From: Eustoma russellianum
Lineage: Eukaryota > Streptophyta > Magnoliopsida > Gentianales > Gentianaceae
Assembly (NCBI GenBank): GCA_036186865.1
Contig: AP025069.1
Location: 5,282,429 to 5,346,428 of the forward strand
Direction of reading: 5' to 3'
Length of the DNA stretch: 64,000 nt
Position numbers and translations under genes: made by a program. The notes under the pieces were generated by a model. That model made no database searches. It had not been told where the DNA came from and saw only the letters and a program-made list of their open reading frames with translations. Shown here in pieces: positions 45,076 to 59,500 of this stretch. How positions within the stretch are numbered: position 1 is the stretch's first letter; each line of letters starts with the position of its first letter.

Positions 45076-48000
45076 TGTAGAGAAAAAGGGGTTTGAGTGA
45101 TTTTCAAATACATGATTTAAATGTGCACAAAAACGAGCATAAGATAAAACGTGCATGATATAAACAAACGTGTGCATGATATTGCTCAGTACTTGCCTTA
45201 TTTAACATATATATAATGTTGCCGGACTAACGAGCCATGAAGCGTTAAAGCTTACATCATATGGCAAACATTTGTTGTGTTTATACTATTTTCAGGTGCC
45301 ACCATTATTGAACTAGACTAGTTCATTAAGTGAAGTATTTAGTTTATTAAACTAAGTAGTTCATTAAAGGAAGCCACATTTGGAAAAGGCACAAAGGCAA
45401 CAAGGCTAAGGAAGGAAAGTTTTCTCCTCCTCCCCACATTAATATATATACACGCCTATACATATATAAATATATATATTTTCAGATTTTTTGAAAAAGG
45501 CACATACACATGTATTCCAACGTACTACCGACACGTTATATATTCTACGTACGTACGTTAACGTCACACCACTATACTTAACTCATATTTATGAGTATAT
45601 TCAGGTCTTATATCATATGATATAAGATATGGTGATGACAAATTAAATACGACACGATAAAAGGTTCTAAACCAAAATTTGTCGTATCGGACGAATACCG
45701 AAACTTCGCCAACGTGTCACGTACTTGCCATAAATAAATGGCCAGCCCATATACATCAAAAATTGATATAAATTTCGTGTCATACATGATTTTTCAGCCA
45801 AAAATACTTTCCATGTTGGCACACACAAATCACCTCACATTAAGGCCTAAATGTGAAGATTCCAAGTTTAATTTTTGTCACATGTTTATGGTACCACTTT
45901 AGACCAGCCAAGTGCTGAGATTTAAAGTATATATTATATATATTATGTATAACACAATATATATAACATGTGCAAAAGTTGGAATTTAAATTAGAGAAAA
46001 ATCGGGTAATCGATAAATATCGAAAATTCGGTTTTCTACGCACATAACATGGAACGTTTTTCTTGTACATCATGTGACACGTATCTAGACACTTTTTGCA
46101 TATGATATACATCTTAAAGTGTTCTAGAAAATTAAATTAAGGGCTGATTGGAATATTACATGTGTGTATTATTAAATGTGCACTATTTTACAAAGTTAGC
46201 AAAAATGAAATTCAGCACATGCATATACATGTATACACGCCCCTACAGCTGAGATGGAGCATATGTGGAGCCTTGTTGGCATATTGATTGGTCAAGAATC
46301 AATCATACATTGTTGGTGACATAAAGGAAGGAGCTACACAAGGTAACATTTCAAACAATGTCACATTTGTAACACATGCTGAAAATTTCAGCATGTGTGC
46401 ATTAACATGGGCGATTTTCTCACCTTAATGGCTCATATTTTGTGTCTTGATTAAGATGGATTAATTATAAGACAATTTGGAAGTGTTTTAATTATTTTAT
46501 GGAATAAAGAAAGTGATATTCTTGGATATCACACATGCTGAAAATTTCAGCATGTGTGCAATGCATCTAGGCGTTTTTAAGGCCTTATTAGTGACTAATT
46601 TTTATTCCATAAAAGATGAAAATATTGCATACTAAATGGTGATTGAATTATCATTTGATTTCTTGGATTAAATCAATGCAAAATAGGCAATATTTTGAAC
46701 AAAAAGTGAATGTTACACATGCTGAAATTTCAGCATGTGCAAGAGACATAATGGCCGAAATTTTCATCATATTTTGGAGAAAATTGTCTTGCTTAATTTA
46801 TGTGATGATCTTGTGAATTATGACAATTATTTTATGATGATTTTGGCACATGTTTTAAGTGTTATTCTCAGATTTTCCTAGTCATCAAATGATGACAACA
46901 TTCAACCAATCATAAAGTGCCAAGTAAGCAAAGGTTAAATGATCATCCAATAAGAAGGTGCCAAGTAAGCAAGATCATGTCACAATAATGCTACACATTC
47001 TCCCAAGGACTTAGAAGACAATTTTCAAGAGGGGGAGAGCACCAAGGGGTCGGCCATAATGTGATAAAAAGAAGAAAAAAGAGCAAAACAAGAACAAGAA
47101 CAAGTGTTGCAAATTGAAAGATCAAAAGTGTTCTAGCCTTCTTCTTCTACATTCTCTTTCTTTCTCTCTTCTTGTAAAGCCTATTGTTTTTCATATCTTT
47201 CAATCTTGAATAGGCTTGAGATAAACCACCATTCATATATCTTTGTAAAAGATTGATCAAGGTGTGATCAATCTTCATTCTTACGAGGTGGTGGTGTTCG
47301 TGTGAATTGTACTCGTCATACAAGGTTTGTAAAGGGTTGGAGTTAGGTGTAACTCTATCAACCCTGTGGTAAGGTGTTTTTGAGTTGTGTGATTAGTGTG
47401 AACCAAGGAAGGTGTTCCTTGAAGACTGGAGTAGGTTGTTGATAACCGAACCAGTATAAAATTCTTGGTGTCATTTACTTTCAGCACTGATTTTCTGTTT
47501 CAGCACTGTTTACTGTTTTAATCACGTTCGTAAAAATAGTAAACGAATTTCAAAAATCACGAAACTTTCAGAAAATATAACCACACATTCTAGGGTTCTT
47601 TTGGCTCAAGTTTCAACCCTTTTGGACAAGTATAAGTCATTCAAACGTCCAAAGTTCTGAGACTAGTGCAGTCTGATTTTCAGGCTTGCAAAGGTTGAGA
47701 CTTTGATCGTATTTGACTAACTTACCAAAAGAATTTTTCAAAACTGTTTCAACCCATTTAAATATAACATATAAGGGGTTATTGGTTAAATTTTCAAAGC
47801 ATTTGGAGTTGTGTACAAATTGGAATTAATTTTTCAAATCAGTGTATCGGTTCTGGCAGATTTGCGCAATCTGACCACCAACGAATTTTCAAGGGGTTAG
47901 AGGTTGAATTTAAATCTGAACTTTTTAGGAGATACTCATAACATCTGATCTAAGTTATCTCCAAATTTCAGAATTTTTGAAGGCCTACAACCTAGTTTTC

Positions 48001-48137
48001 AAAACGTTTTAAAACTGATCCTGAAAACAGAAACTGTTTTCAGAAGTTGGGTTTTTGGTTTTAAAGAAATTTTAAAAACCACATTTTCCGCACCCACTAT
48101 TCAACCCCCCTTCTAGTGGTGCCTTGCAGATCCAACA
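45076..48137 (+). mobile_element. SIRE-like solo LTR nested in the outer LTR (first)
   Basis: 3062 bases, from TGTAGAGAAAAAGGGG to CAGATCCAACA. The target duplication TTACA is perfect (45071-45075 and 48138-48142). The outer LTR resumes in register after it. Palindromic units are near 46373, 46532 and 46716. Confidence 0.93.
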
Positions 48138-49498
48138 TTACAAACGTACGTCGACGTCACACTTTATACACCTTATATTTATGAGTATATTCAGGTCTTA
48201 TATCATATGATGTAAGTCATGGTGATGACAAAATCATAACGACACGTTACAAGGTCATAAACCGAAAATTGTCGTATCGGGTGACTACCGAAACTTCATT
48301 GACGTGTCACGTACTTGCCGTATAAAGATGGCCAGCCCATATACATCAAAAATAGCCAAACATTTTGTGGCTCATATGTTGAAATCAGCCACTAAATCAT
48401 TCCATGTTGGCACACACAAATCACCCTCAATTCATGCTAAAATTGTGGAGATTTCAAATTCAAATTCTTTTAAGCACATGGGCGCCTTCTTCTTCAGCCA
48501 TTAGAACTGAATATACACTTTATTTTATGAATATTATGTGTGACGTAACATATATGACATGTGCAAAAAGTTTGAATTTAATCGGAGAAAAATCGCGTAA
48601 TCGACAAAAGTCGAAAATTCGGTTTTCTACGAACACAACACATGGAACGTTTTTTGGCATGAGATGTAACATGTATCTAGACACTTTTTACACATTTAAG
48701 ACATGTTAAAGTGTTCTAGAAAATTCAAAATAGGGCTGATTTTTATTTATGATATATGTGTAAATATTGTGCATTATTTGACAAAGCTTACTAAAATGAA
48801 ATTCAGCACATGGCCAAGTCATACTACACGCCTATTTCACTTTCAATGGAGCCTAAGTGGAGCTTAGTTGGAATTTCAATTTGTGGAGGACATGCCACAC
48901 AAGATTGGTGACATTGAAGAAGACAACACACAAGGAAAGAATTCAAATAAACCACATACTGAAAATTTCATCACATGGCAAATGGAGTGGCCGATTTTTA
49001 TTATGTGATTGTCTTCAATTTGCTTCCCAAAATTCAAGGGATTGAATGGTGATTGTTTAGTAAAGTTTTGACTACATTTGATTACATGTTTTGTAAGTTC
49101 TGTTCAGAATTTACAGCTCATTAAAGGATGCCAAGTTGGACCAATCATCAAGTGACAAGTAAGCAAGGTCAAGTCATCTTTCCAATCATAGTGTGCCAAG
49201 TAAGCAAGATAGTGTCATCTCTATACAAGGCAATCTTCCAAGGACATTAAAGAGAATTCTCAAGAAGGAAGAATAGGCTAAGATTAAAAAGAGAGAAGAT
49301 AGTGCAAACAAGGCCAAGCATCTCACACATTTCTCTGAAGTGCAAAAAGATCTACTACTTTCTTCTTCTACCTTTCTTTCTTCTTCTTCTTCTTCTCTCA
49401 AACTTATTGTTAATATATTCTAAATATTGTATAGGCTTTGAATATACCACCCACACTCGTTCATTGTTGTAAAAGGTTGATCAAGGTGTGATCAAACC

Positions 49499-49857
49499 TG
49501 TAGAGAAAAAGGGGTTTGAATGATTACAAAATACATGATTTAAATAACGTGTACCAAAGAAATGCATGACACGTTTTATGGCTTAACACATTTTTGTATG
49601 AAACCTGCCTTAGTTCATATATATTGTTGCCCTACTAACGAGCCATGAAGCTTTAAAACTTACATCAAATGGCGAGCATTTGTTGTGTTTGAACTATTTT
49701 CAGGTGCCACCATTAATGAACTAAACTAGTTCACTAAGTGAAGTACTTAGTTAAATGAACTAAGTAATTCATTAAATGGTGATATATTTGGAGAAGGCAC
49801 AAAGGCAACAAATTGAAGAATGGAAAGTCTTCTTCCCTCTCATTATACACGCCTTTA

Positions 49858-49905
<48 letters not shown>

Positions 49906-52519
49906 TCAGATTTTTTTAAAAGGCACTACACACATATATTCCAACGTACTACCGATACGTTATATATTTTACGAACGTACGTTAACGTCACACCACTATA
50001 TTTACCTCATATTTATGAGTATATTCAGGTCTTATATCATATGATATAAGTCATGGTGATGACAAAATTATTACGACACGTTAAAAGGTTCTAAACCGAA
50101 AATTATCGTATCGGGCGAATACCGAAATTTCACCAACGTGTCACGTACTTGCCATATATAGATGGCCAGCCCCTACACTTCAAAAATGGCCACAAATTTC
50201 GTGGCTTACATGGTATATACAGCAGTAAAATCATTCCATATTGGCACACACAAATCACCCCAAATTAAGGCCAAATTGTGGAGATTCCAAATTCAATTTT
50301 TGTCTTATGTAGGCGCCACTTTAAATCAGCCATGAGTGCTGAATATTAAAGTTTAATTTATGTATATTATGTGTAACATAATATATATAACATGTGCAAA
50401 AAGTTGGAATTTAATGGGAGAAAAATCGGGTAATCGACAAACGTCGAAAATTCAGTTTTCTACGAACATGACACATGGAACATTTTTGGCATGACATATA
50501 ACATGTATCTAGACACTTTTTACATACTCTATACATTCTAAAGTGTTCTAGAAAAATCAATTAAGGGCTGATTGGAATATACCATGTGTGTATAATTAGT
50601 GTGCGCTATTTTACAAAGTTTGCAAAAAATAAAATTCAGCACATGTGCAAGCTATAGCACACGCCTACTTCAGCCTTGTTGGAGCATATGTGGAGATTTG
50701 TTGGCATCTTGATTGAACAAGAATGAAGTGTATAAGGTTGGTGACATAAAAAGAAGGAGTTACACAAGGTAACATTTCAAACTTTGTCACATTTGTGACA
50801 CATGCTGAAAATTCAGCATGTGTGATTTATGGCTGGCTGAATTTTCAAGCTAAATGGTGTCATATTTACTTCTTTGAATTATATGGATTGATTGAAAGAT
50901 AATATGGCAATGTTTTAAAAATATTATGGAAATAATGTGATGATCTCTTGAAATATCACACATGCTGAAAATTTCAGCATGTGTCGGAATGCACTTGGCC
51001 GATTTTATGTCTTAAGATTCAACATATTTGATTCTTCAATTTTCAAGGAATTAATCTATACTTACAAGGAAATGTTTTGAATATTGTGTGAATATCACAC
51101 ATGCTGAAAATTTCAGCATGTGGAGAATAATGGTGGCCGAATTTTATGTGAGTAAATGTGATGAATTGTCTTGCTAATTATGTGGAATTGATATGAGACT
51201 TATGGCAACAATTTTATGGCTAATTGGCACATGTTTTAAGTGATATTTTTCAGATTTATCTAGTCATCAAATGATGACAACTTTCATCCAATCAATGAGT
51301 GCCAAGTAAGCAAAGGCTTAATGATCATCCAATGAGGAGTTGCCAAGTAAGCAAGTGAATGTCACAATGATGCAAGATATTCTTCCAAGGACTTAAGAGA
51401 TAATTTTCAAGAGGAAGACATGGCATAGGGGGGCGGCACATATTGATAAAAGGAGAAGGAGGAGAGCAAACAAAATACAAGACAAGTCTTACAAGTTTCC
51501 AAGATCAAAAACGTGCCTACTCATTCTTTCTATACTTCTTTCTTTATTCTCTCTTAAAGCCTATTGTACTCATATTCATACATCTTGAATAGGCTTCTTA
51601 CATACCACCATATACTCTACATTGTTGTAAAAGATTGATCACGTGTGATCAATCTTGCATTCGCTAGGTGGTGGTGTTCGTGATCGTTGTAATCACTTAC
51701 AAGGTTTATAAAGGGTTGGAGTTGGTGTGTAACTCCATCAACCCTGTGTGGTAAGGTTTTATTTATATTTTGTGATTAGTGATAACCGAGGAAGGTGTCC
51801 TCGAAGACTGGAGTAGGTTGATTTAACCGAACCAGTATAAAATTCCTTGTGTTCTTTACTTTTCAGCACTTACTTTCAGTTTCCAGCACAATACATCATT
51901 TTTATCATGTTCTTAAAAATAGTAAATGAATTTAAAAAATTACAAAACTTTCAGGAAATATAGCCACACGTCTTAAGGTTCATTTGACACAAGTTTTAAC
52001 CCTTTTGGACAAGTATATCATCCAAAAGTCAAAAGTTCTTAGACTAGTGCAGTCTGATTTTAAGGCTTGCAAAGGTTTAGACTTTGAACGTATTTGACTA
52101 ACTTATGAAAAGAATTTTTCAAAACTGTTTCAACCCAATTAAATACACCTAATAAGGGGTTAGTCATTAAATTTTCAGAGCATTTGGAGTCACGGTTTAA
52201 TTGAAATTAAATTTTCAAGTCAGACTACCGTTTCTGGTAGATATGCGCAATCTGACCACCAACGATTTTTAAAAGGGGTTAAAGGTTGAATTTTAATATG
52301 AGATTTTTAGGAGATACTCAGAACATCTGAGACTAAGATCTCTCCAAATTTCAGAATTTTTGAAGACCTGTAACCTAGTTTTCAAAACTTTTCAAAACAG
52401 ATCTTGAAAACAGAAACTGTTTTCAGAAGTTGGGTTTTTGGTCTAAAAAAATTTTAAAAGCCACATTTTCCGCACCCACTATTCAACCCCCCTTCTAGTG
52501 GTTCTTTGCAGATCCTACA
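49499..52519 (+). mobile_element. SIRE-like solo LTR nested in the outer LTR (second)
   Basis: 3021 bases, from TGTAGAGAAAAAGGGG to CAGATCCTACA. The target duplication is AAACC (49494-49498) / ATACC (52520-52524), with one mismatch. The outer LTR text 'gtgatcaaacc' continues as 'ttcattcgtttggtgg' after it. Palindromic units lie near 50799, 50957 and 51097. Confidence 0.9.
49858..49906. repeat. (CA)n(TA)n microsatellite
   Basis: About twelve CA units followed by about twelve TA units within the second nested LTR. The other LTR copies have only short ATATAT runs here, so it expanded in this copy. Confidence 0.95.
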
Positions 52520-53375
52520 ATACCTTCATTCGTTTGGTGGTGGTGTCCGTGATTCGTTTGCTCGATTGTATTGTTTGTAAAAAGGTGGAGTTAGTGTTTA
52601 AATCCAGTCACCCTTGTGGTAAGGTGTTTTTGGTGTTTAGTGATAACCAAGGAAGGTGTCAAAGTCTGGAGTAGGTTTATTTAACCGAACCAGTATAAAA
52701 TCCTTGGTGTTCTTACTTTACTGCACTTTACTTTTAATTTTTAGTTTTTTTGCGTTGAGTTCGTTGCAACGAAAAAAATAGTAAACAATTTTTAAAAATT
52801 ACAAAACTTTCCAGAAACATAGCCACATATTTTAGCTTTCATTTTCCGTAAGTTTCAACTCATTTGGAAAAGTATAAGTCAGTCAAACATGAATAGTTTT
52901 GAGACTAGTGCAATCTGATTTTCAGATTTGCAAAGGTTGAGAACATCAACGTGGTTGACATACTTCCCAAAGGAATTTTCAAAAACTATTTCAACCCATT
53001 GAAATAAATATCTTGAGGGTCTTGTCATTAAATTTTCATGCCATTTGGAGTCACCTATTAATCGTAATAAAATTTTCAAGTCGGAGTACAGTTTCTGGCA
53101 GATTTGCGCAGTCTGACCAAAAACGTATTTTCAAGGGGTTAGGAGTGGAATTTTAAAATTTTTATGAGATACTCAGAACATCGGAGAGTAGATGTTCATC
53201 GAATTTCATAATTTTTGGAGGTCTACAACTAGGTCATTTAATTATTTCAAATCAGGATCTGAAAACAGAAACTGTTTTCAGAATTGAAGTTTTTGGTTCA
53301 AAAGTTTTTAAAAACCAAATTTTCCGCACTCACTATTCAACCCTCCCCTTCTAGTGGTGCTTTACAAGTTCTACA

Positions 53376-53562
53376 AGTGGTATCAGAATGCAGGCACACT
53401 CACGACAAGAGGATCAAACGATCTTTCTGAGATGGCAACCACTAGTCACAAGATTGAACAAGAAGGTATGTCGAGTCAAAGGCCTCCTCTTTTTAACGGG
53501 GAGTCTTTCATGCGATGGAAACTTAGAATGAAACATTTTCTTATGACCATTGATATAGAATT
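53376..53562 (+). pseudogene. Start of the outer SIRE-like element: primer site and gag N-terminus, cut by insertion
   Basis: The primer-binding site (TGGTATCAGA, 53378-53387) is followed by the gag start at 53432: MATTSHKIEQEGMSSQRPP and on to about 43 codons. It is clearly homologous to the gag at 62497-62799 of the neighbouring minus-strand element. The frame is cut at 53562 by the LTR of that element. The rest of gag-pol should resume beyond base 64000. Confidence 0.85.
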
Positions 53563-56323
53563 TGTAGGACCTATAAGGCACAACTAGAAGGGGGAGGGGG
53601 TTGAATAGTCGGTGTGGAAAATTTGGTTTTTAAAATATTTTGACCCAAAAACCCAACTTCTGAAAACAATTTCTGTTTTTAGATTCTGATTTGAAACATT
53701 TGAAAGAATAGGTTACAGACCTTCAAAAATTTTGAAATTTGGAGTTCTACTCTCAGAAATTCAACCTCTAACCCTTTGAAAAATCATTAAAGGTTAGATT
53801 GCGCAAATCTGCCAGAAACAGTAGTCTAATTTGAAAATTTTATTCCGATTAATCCGTAACTCCAAATAGTCTGAAAATTAAATGACAAAACCCTTAACAT
53901 ATTTATTTTAATGGGTTGAAACTGTTTTGAAAAATGCTCTTGGGAAGTATGTCAAATACGTTCAAATTCTCAACCTTTGCAAGTATGAAAATTAGATTGC
54001 ACTAGTCTCAGAACTATTAACGTTTGATTGACTTATACTTATCAAAATGGGTTGAAACTTGCGTCAAATGAAACTTAAGAGGTGTGGCTATGTTTTTGCA
54101 AAATTTTACAATTTTTGAAATTCGTTTACTATTTTTAAGATTGCGATGAAATGGATGCTGAATGTTGGAAACTGAAAGTATTGTGCAGTAAAGTAAAGAA
54201 CACAAGGAATTTTATACTGGTTCGGTTAAATCAACCTACTCCAGTCTTCGAGGACACCTTCTTTGGTTATCACTAAACAAAATTAACACCTTACCACAAA
54301 GGCTGCTGGAGTTACACACCAACTCCAACCCTTTACACACGTTACAAGCAATCACAAGATCACAAACACCACCACCGAACGGATGAAGGTTTGATCACAA
54401 GGGTTGCTGGAGTTACATACCAACTCCAACCCTTTACACACGTTACAAGCAATCACAATATCACGAACACCACCATCGAACGGATGAAGGTTTGATCACA
54501 CCTTGATCAACCTTTTACAACAATGAGGCATGTATGGTGGTATGAACAAAGCCTATTCAATATGTTTGAATATAAGTACAATAGATTGAGAGAGAAAGGA
54601 GGAGAAGAAATGTAGAAGAAGAGAGTGGAGAGTCTTTTTGCACCTTGGAAATTATGAGACTTGTCTTGCATTTGTGTAGCTCTCTTCTCTTCTTTTTATC
54701 TAGACTTGGCCGCCCCCTCTAGGGCTTTTCTTCACCTTGAGAATTCTCTTTTATGTCCTTGGAAGAATGCCTTGTGTAAATGTGACACCATCTCGCTTAC
54801 TTGGCACAACTTGATTGGATGAATGTCTAGACTTTGCTTACTTGGCACTCCTTGATCGGATGAGTCTTGTCATCATTTAGTGGCTGTAAAAATCTGAGAA
54901 AAAAAGAAAAAACAGGTTCCAAATGAAGTTCAAAACATTACCAAATATTCTACAATCAATCCCTTAAAATTTGGAAGAAAATTTGTCTCCAATCAAGACC
55001 TAGAATTCGGCCATACCATAGTCTCACATGCTGAATTTTCAGCATGTTTTTCATTTGCTAGAAAGTTTGAAATGTTACCTTGTGTAGCTTCCTCCATTAT
55101 GTCACTAACTTTGTGTGGCTTATTCTCCACCAATAGAGATGCCAACTAGGCTCCACATAAGCTCCACCAAGCTGAGAATGGCATGTATATGCATCTTGGA
55201 CATGTGCTGAATTTTACTTTTGTAAACTTTGTCAAATATTGCACAATACTTACACATGTATGGTATATTCCAATCATCCCTAATTTGAATATTCTAGTAC
55301 ACTTTAATATGTATTGAATATGTAAAAAGTGTCTAGATACATGTTACATGTCATGCCAAAAACGTTCCATGTGTTGTGTTCGTAGAAAACTGGATTTTCG
55401 ACTTTTGTCGATTACGCAATTTTTCTTTGATTAAATTCAAGCTTTTTGCACATGTTATATATATTATGTCACACATAATATACATAAAATAAATTAAATA
55501 TTCAGCTCATAAGGGCTGAGACATAGGCGCCCACATGTGACAAAATAGGTTGAATTTGAAATCTCCACAATTTGGCCTTAATTGGGGTGATTTGTGTGTG
55601 CCAACATGGAATGATTTCATGACTGAGTATAACATGTTAGCCAAGAAATTTGTGGCCATTTTTTAAATTTAGGGGCTGGCCATCTATATATGGCAAGTAC
55701 GTGACACGTTGACGAAGTTTCGGTAGTCACCTGATACGACAATTTTCAGTTTATAACCTTGTAACGTGTCGTAATAATTTTGTCATCACCATGACTTATA
55801 TCATATGATGTAAGACCTAAATATACTCATAAATATGAGGTAAGTATAGTGGTTTGACATTGACGTACGTTCGTGATATATGTAACGTGTCGGTAGTACG
55901 TCGGAATATATGTGTATTGTGCCTGTTTTAGAAAAATCTTAATATATATATTATATAGATAAAAACGTGTGATATGGAGTGGGAGGAGACTTTCCATTTC
56001 CATGTTTGTTGCCATCATGCCTTCTCCAAACATATCTTCATTTAATGAACTACTTAATTCATTTAACTAAGTACTTCACTTAATGAACTAGTTAAGTTCA
56101 TTAATGATGGCACCTGAAAATAGTTCAAACACAACAAATGTTTGCCATTTGATGTAAGCTTTAAATCTTCATGGCTTGTTAGTACGGCAACATTATATAT
56201 AACGTATATAAGGCAAGTGTGTCGCAAAAACGTGTCAAGTAATAAATTGTGTCATGCATTTCTTAAACACGTGTTATTTAAATCATGTATTTTGTGAATT
56301 CACTCAAACACTTTTTCTCAACA
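53563..56323 (-). repeat. 3' LTR of the minus-strand SIRE-like element
   Basis: 2761 bases. It contains a tandem duplication of about 100 bases (54301-54400 and 54402-54495, around CTGGAGTTACA.ACCAACTCC) that is single in the 5' LTR (about 63575-63665). It also lacks about 45 bases present in the 5' LTR near 62985-63035. Confidence 0.9.
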
Positions 56324-56547
56324 ATCTCCCCCTTTTGATGATTTACAAAATAACCTTAGTTCATGATTTAAATTTAACCGCTCCCCTCCAATCGTGCACA
56401 AATTCAAAATTTTGAATTTTGAATTCTCTCTCCTTGATTTTTGAAATCAATCACTCTCTCTCTCTCCCTTAAATCATGCACTCTCTCTCCCCCTTTATTT
56501 TGGAAATAAAATCAAAAGTGCCTGTAAAGTTGGAAAGACATATCAAC

Positions 56548-59500
56548 CTATATCAAATCAGCAGAAATCATGCCTAATTTTGAGCGTAGATTTTTGTACG
56601 TGGCTTGATTTAGTGCCTTAGTGACTATATCGACTACTTGTGCTTCGGTGCATACATGTTCTATATCAATATCACCATTATTCACGTGATCATGAAGAAA
56701 GTGATATCGTACTTCTATGTGCTTTGCCTTAGAGTGTAGTACGGGGTTCTTAGAGAAGTTTATAACACTCATACTATCACAATAAATTGGAATACGATTC
56801 ACCGTGATTCCAAAATCAGAAAGTTGATGTTTTAACCGTAGTAGTTGTGTGCAATAAAGACTAAGTGTCATGTATTCAGCTTCGGTAGTAGATAATACCA
56901 CACTTGCTTGCTTTTTCGAAAACCATGATATTAATGAATTTCCTATAAATTGACAAGTGCCACTTGTGCTTTTTCTATCTATTTTGCATCCGCCATAATC
57001 TGCATCAGTGTATGCATGCAAATCAAACTCACAATTCTTATCGTACCAAATTCCTAAGGTGGGGGTGTGCTTAATGTATCAAAATATTCTTTTTACAACA
57101 TTATAGTGAGACACTTTAGGTTGGCTTTGAAAACATGCACACATACATACACTAAACATGATATCGGGTCTACTTGCGGTAAGATAAAACAAAGAACCAA
57201 TCATAGACCTATATAAAGCATTATCAAAGTCTTTTCCATTTTCATCTTTATCTAGTTTAGTGGTGACACTCATAGGGGTGGGGGATGGTTTCAAGTTCTC
57301 AAAATTGAACTTTTTAATCATGTCATTTACATATTTTACTTGACTTATGTGAATACCTTTACTAGTTTGTTTAATTTGCAAGCCAAGAAAGTAATTCAAT
57401 TCACCAACCATCGACATTTCAAACTCAGATTTCATGCAAATTTCAAATTCTTCAACAAGTTTATGAGATGTAGATCCAAAAATGATGTCATCAACATAAA
57501 TTTGAATGATTAGTAAATCTGATTTATCTTGTTTCAAGAATAAGGTGCTATCTATGGTGTCTCTTTTAAATCCATTTTCTAGAAGGAAAGTAGCAAAACG
57601 ATCATACCAAGCCCTATGTGCTTGTTTTAATCCATATAGTGCCTTCTTTAATTTGTACGCGTGATCAGGATATTTTGAATCTTCAAAACTGGGTGGTTGC
57701 TTCACGTATACTTTTGGTATAAAGCCATTTAAAAAAGTACTTTTTACGTCCACTCAATAGAGTTTAAAACCTTTCATGCAAGCAATAGCAAGTAATAGTC
57801 GCATGGCTTCTAAACGTGCTATGGGTGCAAATGTTCGTCGTAGTCTATTTCTTCTTCTTGATTATATCCTTGTGCTACAAGTATTTCTTTGTTTCTAACA
57901 ACTTTACCTTCTTCATTCATTTTATTTCTAAAGACCCACTTTGTATCTATTATTGTCTTATCTTGTGGTCGTGGCACTAAATCCCATATATCATTTCTTA
58001 CAAATTGATTTAATTCATCATGCATAGCATCAATCCAAGAAGAATTATTCAAGGCAACAAAAATGTTCTTAGGCTCAATTTCGGATATCATAGCATGAAG
58101 TTGATTTATTTCATCCGGATTTATTCTTCTACGTGGTCGGACACCTTGAGTAATATCGCCTATAATGAGATCGTGTGAGTGATCCCTATGCCATCTTGGT
58201 CGATTATTCTCTAAGTTCTCATGTATTTCTAAGTGATCATGCATTTCTAGGGTGTTCGATTCATCATGCACGACACTTTCTCCTATATCATCTAACATGG
58301 GCTTTAGTTCAAAATCATCGTCATATTCTTTATCTTTTTCAAACTCGCCAAATTCATTAAACTTCACATGAATAGATTCTAGAATTTGTCTAGTGATAGG
58401 ATCATAACATCTATATGCTTTAGTATTCACAGAATATCCAACAAAGATGCATTCAATTGATTTAAATTTAAATTTATCTAGATTATCTTTTGTATTCAAA
58501 ACAAAGCATTTACAACCAAAACACGAAAGTAATCAATTTTAGGCATGCTATCATTTACTATCTCATATGGAGTTTTATTTATTTTCTTTCTAATTGACAA
58601 ACGATTTACTATATAGCATGCACAATTTACGGCTTCAACCTACAAAAATCTGGGCAACTTATTTTCACATATGGTTCTAGCGATTTCTTGTAGTGTCCTA
58701 TTTTTTCTTTCTACCACTCCATTTAATTGTGGTGTTCTAGGTGGCGAAACTCGTGTTTAATTCATTTTTCTTCGCGAAATGCAATCATGTCCTTGTTTTT
58801 AAATTCACCGTCTCTATCCCTTCTAATCTTTTTCACATTCAAACCATATTCATTTTCAAGTTGTTTTATTAGTTTCGCAATTTCAATGGCACTATCATCT
58901 TTATTTGCAAGAAATAAAGTCCATGTATAGCGAGAAAAATCATCAACGATAACACATGCATAATGGCGTTCACCAAGACTCTTAGTACGACTAGGACCAA
59001 ACAAATCAATGTGTAGTAATTCTAAAACTCTAGACGTGCTAATTTTATTTTTGGGTTTAAGTGACTCGCGTGTTTGTTTGCCTTTAATACAAGATTCACA
59101 CAACTGAAAGTTGTCTAAATCAAGTTTAGGCAATTCTCGTATTAGGTTCTTTCGTTGAAGTTTTTCAAGCGTTGAGATGCCAATGTGTCCTAATCGCCTA
59201 TGCCACAAATTTATGTTATGTTCATTTGACATAAAACTTTTAACTTTAGCGTCTAACATGTCATCCATGGAAAGTGTGAAAATATTTCCTTCTTTTTTTC
59301 CTTTTAATACTGTTTCTCCGTTTTTATATTATGTTGCAATATGGATGAGTGAAACACACATCAAAAACGTTGTCAATAAACTGTGAGATGCTATGTAGAT
59401 TATAGGATAGATTACTTACCAAGAAGACATTGGAGATTTGAAGAGTACTTGCGCTTCCAATTGTACATTTCCAATAATTCTTCCTTCATTGTTGTCTCCA

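Larger units (their letters stand above)
44627..53375 (+). mobile_element. SIRE-like LTR (plus strand) carrying two nested solo LTRs
   Basis: The outer LTR starts TGTTGAGAAAAAGTG at 44627 and ends TTCTACA at 53375, with a tRNA-Met type primer site (TGGTATCAGA) at 53378. Its own sequence is in three pieces (44627-45075, 48138-49498, 52520-53375), about 2.66 kb in all after removing one copy of each target duplication. Two complete solo LTRs of a related subfamily fill the gaps. It is the 5' LTR of an element whose gag starts downstream and whose remainder must lie beyond the right edge of the window. Confidence 0.88.

Noticed and set aside
56324..56547. Possible envelope-like ORF downstream of SIRE-like RNase H
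   Set aside because: Only about 220 bases separate RNase H from the LTR; they hold the polypurine tract and no ORF.
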